The notes under the pieces: model-generated
Database searches by the model: none
The model's input: the letters and a program-made list of their open reading frames with translations, nothing else
What the model was told of the DNA's origin: nothing
Translations under genes and position numbers: made by a program
Shown: in pieces, positions 58,667 through 64,000 of the stretch
How positions within the stretch are numbered: position 1 is the first letter of the stretch
How the letters are laid out: each line of letters starts with the position of its first letter
From: Strongyloides papillosus
Taxonomy: Eukaryota; Nematoda; Chromadorea; Rhabditida; Strongyloididae
Assembly (NCBI GenBank): GCA_005656395.1
Contig: SRSI01000079.1
Coordinates: 682,001 to 746,000 of the forward strand
Length of the DNA: 64,000 nucleotides
Direction of reading: 5' to 3'

Positions 58667-60541
58667 TCTTCAAAATACCTTTATTATATATTTTTAATTA
58701 TACTATTGTCAAAAACACATATATATAAATAAATAATAAAGTGGGGTGTAAAAATATATATAAAAACGAAATATAAAAAAAAATAATATAATAATAAATA
58801 ATTATTTCTCCAAGAGAAATGGAGGTCCGGCCCCTGCAACATATACTCACTCATTGTAGTTTCAACATTCATATATTTAATCAACCACTAATATTAAAGT
58901 ACATTCTCTTTTCATTTTAATAATTACACTTATTTATTTAAAATTTCCTCTTTTATAATACGCGTATAATTATTTCCCCTGAAATTGTTTGTTAAGATTG
59001 TTATTTCTATTGTGGTGGAAGGATATTTTTTAATTAATAATGAGAAAACTTAATCTTTTTATGTTTCCTTTTGACGTTGGTTGTGTTAAAGTAATCTGGA
59101 GAAGGAAATTTCTTGATAGGACGATGTGTCTTAGAGAGGACATTTATTATCAATTATAGTGTTATAAGGAAAGTGACATATTAGCAATTAATAACAGTAG
59201 TCTTGAAAATATGGATAAGGAATGTTTCCCCCTCTACACATGTACATTTTTTTAGTTCTCCATTTAAGCAAATAGATATATATACAAAATATTTATTTTA
59301 AAAAAAGAATTATTACCATGCTACCATTAATTGTAAAAGATTAATCCATTTTTTACCCAAAAAATGTAAATAAAATAGGGGATATATCTAGTTTAAAAAA
59401 TCCATCCTTCTACCCTACATATAAATACATAATTCCTAAGATGATGTATTTAAATAGCATTAAAAGAAGGGAAAAAAACTTAAAAGAGTATAATCCTCTC
59501 TATTTCTCTTTCTTTTAAATAATATAACAAAAAAATCACATTTTTGACTAAATAAAATGTTTAAAAATGTATATATGTAATATATTTATAAGTGTATTTG
59601 TGTTATAAATATACCCCTCTACTAGTAGAAACCCTTTGACAGTCTATTATGCTCTATAATCTTGATCTTGGAATATTTATAAAAAGTATTTTACTCGTTT
59701 TTTTTTAAATATACATGGAGGAAACGTGTTTCTGGGTGTGATGTATTTTATTGTCTGTGTATTTATTTATTTATTAAGCAATTACATTGTTTTTGTCTAT
59801 AATTAGGGGAAATAATGATATATTTATAACTGATATATATCTTTTTTTGTTTTTAGTATTTTTTTAAATTTAGAATGTCTTTCAGTAATTGTTATATATA
59901 TATGTAGAAACAGTTGTTGTAGATATTTTTTTTATTTCTCCTCTGATGAAGTTGGCTTTGTGTAATGAGTAATGTTTTGATGGAGATAATTTTACTATAC
60001 TACTAGTATATCTTTTAACAGTTAGATGATATATATATTGTGATTATACAAGATGATTGTATAATGATAATTAATGTAATGTTAAATATTTTAAGTTTAA
60101 CATTCCAAAGGTTTATTATTGATTGAGACAGTTTCTTGAAATATATATATATTTATATTAAATGATATAATATTATTTTCTTTTCTTCTCCTTCCAATCT
60201 TTGGCTTGTCAAATAAAAAAAAAGTCTATTATATATCTATAGATATACATTTTTATTTTTATTTATATATATTTTAAATTGTTTCTCATGTCAAGAGTTG
60301 TTTGATATATAATATTAGATATTACATATAGAAAGGAGAAATAAAAATAGATTTGTAATGTATCATTTCTTTATTTTTTTTTGTTTATATAAATTATTTA
60401 CTACTACTTATCGTTATTGGGAGATGAATTAAATATTACTACTATTTTACATTATATATTGATAATACATTTTTTACACATATATTTATTTCCCGACTAA
60501 TTCTTTTTTATCTCTCACACATATTATTTTTAGATTATTTT
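58667..60541. other. Intergenic, no gene seen
   Basis: About 1.9 kb of extremely AT-rich DNA separating two divergent genes. The only compositional outlier is a GC-rich patch at about 58810-58860. No tRNA or small RNA was recognised. Confidence 0.5.
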
Positions 60542-62719
60542 ATGGGTAATAATCAAGGAACGATTCATAAACGCGACCGAATGTCAGCTGATAGTCGAGG
60601 AGGCACCAACCGAAATAATGGTTGGGTTGGCGCATCGGAGAGTAGCCGTATTTCTGGAATAACTATTGATGATGATTGCCCTGTTCAGGTTGGTATTTAA
60701 ATTTTATAAAAAATGCTCTATTGAGATGTGTGTGTGTGTGTTTTGTAATGTTCAAAAATCAGAGGACATTAAATTAAAGCGTGATGTTGTTTATCTATCT
60801 TTTCCGCTTATGTCTCTCTTTTTACTAATGAAACATTTGGAGAATAAGAAGTTAAAAGAGAGAGAGAGATATGTATGTATTTTGAAGTATGTATTTTTGA
60901 TGGAACAACAATATATATAGGAGAGATAGATAGGTAGATATATATGTAATGAGAGATAGAGATGGTTTAGTGATGATATTTTAAATTGATAAATAATTAA
61001 GAATTCTTTTGTTAACAATGTTAAAGAGTATTTAATTCTACAACATTGTTTAAAAAGAATTGGTTTTTGACGCCAAAAGAAGAATGGTCGTTAGAGTTAA
61101 TATGGCAATTAACATTGACGTCTCTATATAATATATAGGTAAAATAATAAAAGATGATAAAAATATGATAAAATAACGATGATTATTAAAAAGGAGTTGC
61201 ATTGCCCATTCAATGATCCCTGACATTATAATCAAAAAAGTTAAATATAAAAAAGAAAAGTATGATCATTTCAACAGATATAAATATATACATATAACCA
61301 TTACCTAAGACATTTTAATTCGATTGAGAGGTTTTTCCTTTTTTTTCAAGAACATTAATTCTGTTTCACATTCATCTCTCTCTCTATCTAACTTTTATTT
61401 TTCCTTCCCATCATTTATTTATTTTAATATATAAATAATAGTTATTTTATGAAAAAGAAAATTTTTTAATGGACCAATGTGTTGTGGATTATATTTTATA
61501 GTTTAAGTAATCAAAGAACAGTATATTTTCTTTTTTTTATAAAAATTCCTTCCTTCATATTCTTTTATCATTATTATTTCCTTCCTATGCTATATATATA
61601 ATATTACCTTTATATAACTTTTTTATCAAAATTTTTATTGTGTGTATGGAGAAAAATATAAAGGATGTTTATAAAGTAATTTATTTATAAACATTAAAAA
61701 TCACTGCGCATAATTTTTTTCTCATTTTTTGAGAACACAAAGTTTTGTTGTATACCGTTATTCTTAATTTTAGTACTTTAAAAAAGCATAAGGAAATGGA
61801 GGATTTTCTAAAAGATTAAAGTTCTCGAGAATGAAAATTATTTAAGCTAATTTCGTTATACTTTATTTTATATTATTAAAAAATGTCATTCTCTTTCACT
61901 TCCACCAAACTACATATAACATATAATATCACATAAAATATTAATTAATTTTTTATAATTTTATAGGTTAAACTTAGTAAGAATGATATGCATGAGACAG
62001 GTGATATGAATTCTTGTACTCCATCGTCAATACAATTTGCAGAGAATAATGAATATCCAGTGGTTTTTAAATGGCAGGGTAGTCCAAATAATAAGGCAGT
62101 TTATATATCGGGATCTTGGGATAATTGGGAGAGAAAAATACCTTTAGTTAAGAGTACCCAAGACTTCACAACAATAGTTAATTTAAATGAAGGAAAATAT
62201 GAGTACAAGTATTTTGTAGATGGTAAATGGATGACAGATGACAGGGTTCCCAGGACAACGAATAGTATAGGTACAGAAAACAACGTTATCGAGATTGTTG
62301 AGGATGACTTTGAGGTGTTCCAGGCACTTAACAAAGACTACGAAACTTCGAATGCCGGAAAGACTATGAAAAAGATAGCTGCTAATGACAACAACGGTCC
62401 CTCACGACAACAGTCCCATGATACACCTAACGATAGAGAACTCGAGAAGTTGAAGGATTTCACCCAAATAATACCAGAGAGAAAATATTTCCAAGATCCA
62501 AACTCAGCACCACCAGTTTTGCCTCCACATTTATTACAGGTCATCCTTAATAAAGATACCCAAAATACAGCTGTAGATCCAAATTTGTTACCGGAACCGA
62601 ATCATGTTATGCTAAACCATTTATACGCTCTCAGTATCAGGGATGGTGTTATGGTCCTAAGTACCACACACCGTTATAGAAAGAAATACATCACGAGTCT
62701 CCTTTACAAACCAATATAG
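60542..62719 (+). CDS. AMP-activated protein kinase beta subunit
   Basis: Exons 60542-60688 and 61967-62719 give 299 residues. MGNNQG is an N-myristoylation signal. Residues about 75-155 are the glycogen-binding CBM48 module (VVFKWQGSPNNKAVYISGSW, DNWERKIPL, GKYEYKYFVDGKW). The C-terminal ASC domain has APPVLPPHLLQVILNKD, LLPEPNHVMLNHLYALSI and TSLLYKPI, which scaffolds the alpha and gamma subunits. AMPK senses the cellular AMP/ATP ratio. The 1278 bp intron is large for this genome and contains TG and GA microsatellites. Only the second exon would be found without splicing, and it would lack the myristoyl site. Confidence 0.95.
60689..61966 (+). other. Large intron of the AMPK beta gene
   Basis: GT at 60689 and TTATAG ending at 61966. 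It holds a TG run near 60728, a GA run near 60860 and GATA-type runs near 60925. No coding sequence within it could be supported. Confidence 0.75.
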
Positions 62720-63928
62720 GATTTTTTTTGTATGAAAAAAGTTTCTCTGGAAGGATGAGTATTTTTCTTCTTGTAGATATATTATATTTGTTTATAAATT
62801 TTGGAATGACACCTGGAAAAGACACATTATTATTATTATTAATATTATATTATATATATATATATTCTTCTTATATTGTTATAAGAGAAAACATTTCAAA
62901 CCACTCTATTATTGATTTTTTTATCTTTTTTTTGTCTCTCTCCACAACATCATTCATATAATTATCACTAATTTTTTTACCATAACTCAACACATTCATT
63001 TTTTGTATATTTCTTTTTTATCATACTTTCTCTTTACTTCAATGCGTGTTGAAAAAACATTTCATGTTAATGGTAATGTCTATGCAAAAGAAGGTGTAAA
63101 TACCTTTTGTTGTGTAATATTATTACTTGACATGAAACAAAAAAATAAGAGCACAAATGTGAAAGTTTCTATAATCTTACAATTAGTTATTTGTTTGTTA
63201 ATTTAAATTGCCTTTGATATTTTATAAAAATCAATCTTTTAGTTATTTTACGGAGTTTTGTTATTCTTTCTTTTTAATTAGTGTGTATTTTATTACTTTA
63301 TTCCCTTACCATTGTAGGTTTTGATTCTTTTTTTGATAAATATGTAGAAGGGAGAAGGAAATGAATAAATATATATGGTTTTTGTAATTTAAAATATCAT
63401 GCAATGCATAGGGGTGTCTTATATATGATTCGTTCTTGTTACAACACTTTTTTATTTATAACATACAAGAAATGGAATATGATAACCTTTAAAAACGCTC
63501 ATTGATATTATGCCTTTTTAATTTTTAGAAATTAGAAACAAGTATCAATTGTATTCGGGTTTTGTTTGATGATTATTAACTAATTGACACTAAATACTTT
63601 TTTTTTGTTTTATTTTTATTTTATTTTGCAGAAATAAAATATTAATGCTATTATGTGTTTTTTTTGTCTTTAACGTTTTTGTAATTGTTTATTTAAGATT
63701 AATTTTACTGATTATAGGTATTTTGGAAAGTACATGTAAACTTATTATCTTGGTTTAAGTGCATTATTAAAAAATATAAGGCACATTTTCCCATAACTTC
63801 TTTCAAGTGGAAAAACAGAGGAAGGTATTTGAAATAATGAAATATATATTTTTTCCTCTTGAACTTTTGTTTTCTCTTACTATTATTTCCTTGTACAGCA
63901 TAAATATTAAATATTCCTTTTTCTTTCA
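62720..63928. other. Intergenic, no gene seen
   Basis: About 1.2 kb of AT-rich DNA after the AMPK beta gene. A TTGTACAG acceptor-like site at 63892-63899 precedes the partial gene at the right edge. Confidence 0.45.
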
Positions 63929-64000
63929 ATGGAAAAACAAAAATGGACAAACCTAGTGAATCTCTCTGACATAGACGTCTCCTTAAATGATGTATCCTTA
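63929..64000 (+). CDS. 5' end of a gene cut by the window edge
   Basis: An ATG at 63929 opens a frame to the last base: MEKQKWTNLVNLSDIDVSLN and on. It follows an acceptor-like TTGTACAG about 30 bp upstream, and base composition becomes less AT-rich exactly here. Only 24 codons are visible, so no family can be named. Confidence 0.4.
   Translation, partial: MEKQKWTNLVNLSDIDVSLNDVSL

Noticed and set aside
58684..58884. 66-codon minus-strand frame over the GC-rich patch
   Set aside because: Most of it is Tyr/Phe/Leu/Ile from AT-rich DNA; only the patch itself is unusual and it is reported as a finding instead.

Overview
The window is nuclear DNA of a nematode, most likely a Strongyloides-type (clade IV, Strongyloididae or close) worm. 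This is inferred from the very AT-rich intergenic DNA, introns mostly of 38-52 bp with GTAAG...TTTCAG ends, acceptor-like TTTCAG sites just upstream of several start codons (consistent with spliced-leader trans-splicing), MSP-domain genes, and animal housekeeping genes such as ferroportin, ceramide glucosyltransferase and AMPK beta. No tRNA, rRNA, CRISPR or bacterial/viral genes were seen.

Layout. 0.3-4.1 kb: a WDR82-like WD40 gene (-), proteasome alpha-3 (+) and a small katanin p80 C-terminal-like gene (+). 4.1-17.5 kb: an accessory island with a WD40 pseudogene fragment, a short surface-protein gene (-), two large repeat-bearing surface glycoprotein genes (+) in tandem, and a decayed duplicate of the proteasome tail plus katanin-like gene. 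17.7-37.3 kb: a block of mostly conserved genes: RUVBL1, TOM22 and MTERF3 in close series, NDUFA2 head-to-head with DJ-1, ferroportin, CDC50/TMEM30, a coiled-coil orphan, a secreted orphan, a basic protein with six 35-residue repeats, two tail-anchored-like MSP-domain paralogues, a small heat shock protein with a textbook heat shock element, and a second coiled-coil orphan. 38.8-46.3 kb: an inverted copy of the island (third large glycoprotein on -, second short paralogue on +). 46.3-47.4 kb: a pseudogene of the coiled-coil family. 48.6-62.7 kb: a small secreted/GPI-type protein, ceramide glucosyltransferase, glutaminase with ankyrin repeats and apparent alternative first exons, mitochondrial malonyl transacylase (-) and AMPK beta. 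A partial gene starts at the right edge.

The most unusual part is the inverted pair of islands (about 4.6-16.3 and 38.9-46.3 kb) around a 22.6 kb conserved block. They carry five members of one family of secreted or membrane-anchored, N-glycosylation-rich proteins: a variable head followed by one or six copies of an about 90-residue two-cysteine domain. Signal peptides, 5' flanks and C-terminal repeats are nearly identical between copies while the heads differ strongly, and the third large gene looks like a recombinant of the first two. Nicotinamidase-like gene relics and small foldback elements mark the edges of the duplications. This looks like a locus that diversifies a surface-recognition or antigen-type protein by duplication and gene conversion; the function itself is unknown.

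Exon coordinates were derived by hand from splice-site phase, so boundaries are good but not experimentally supported.
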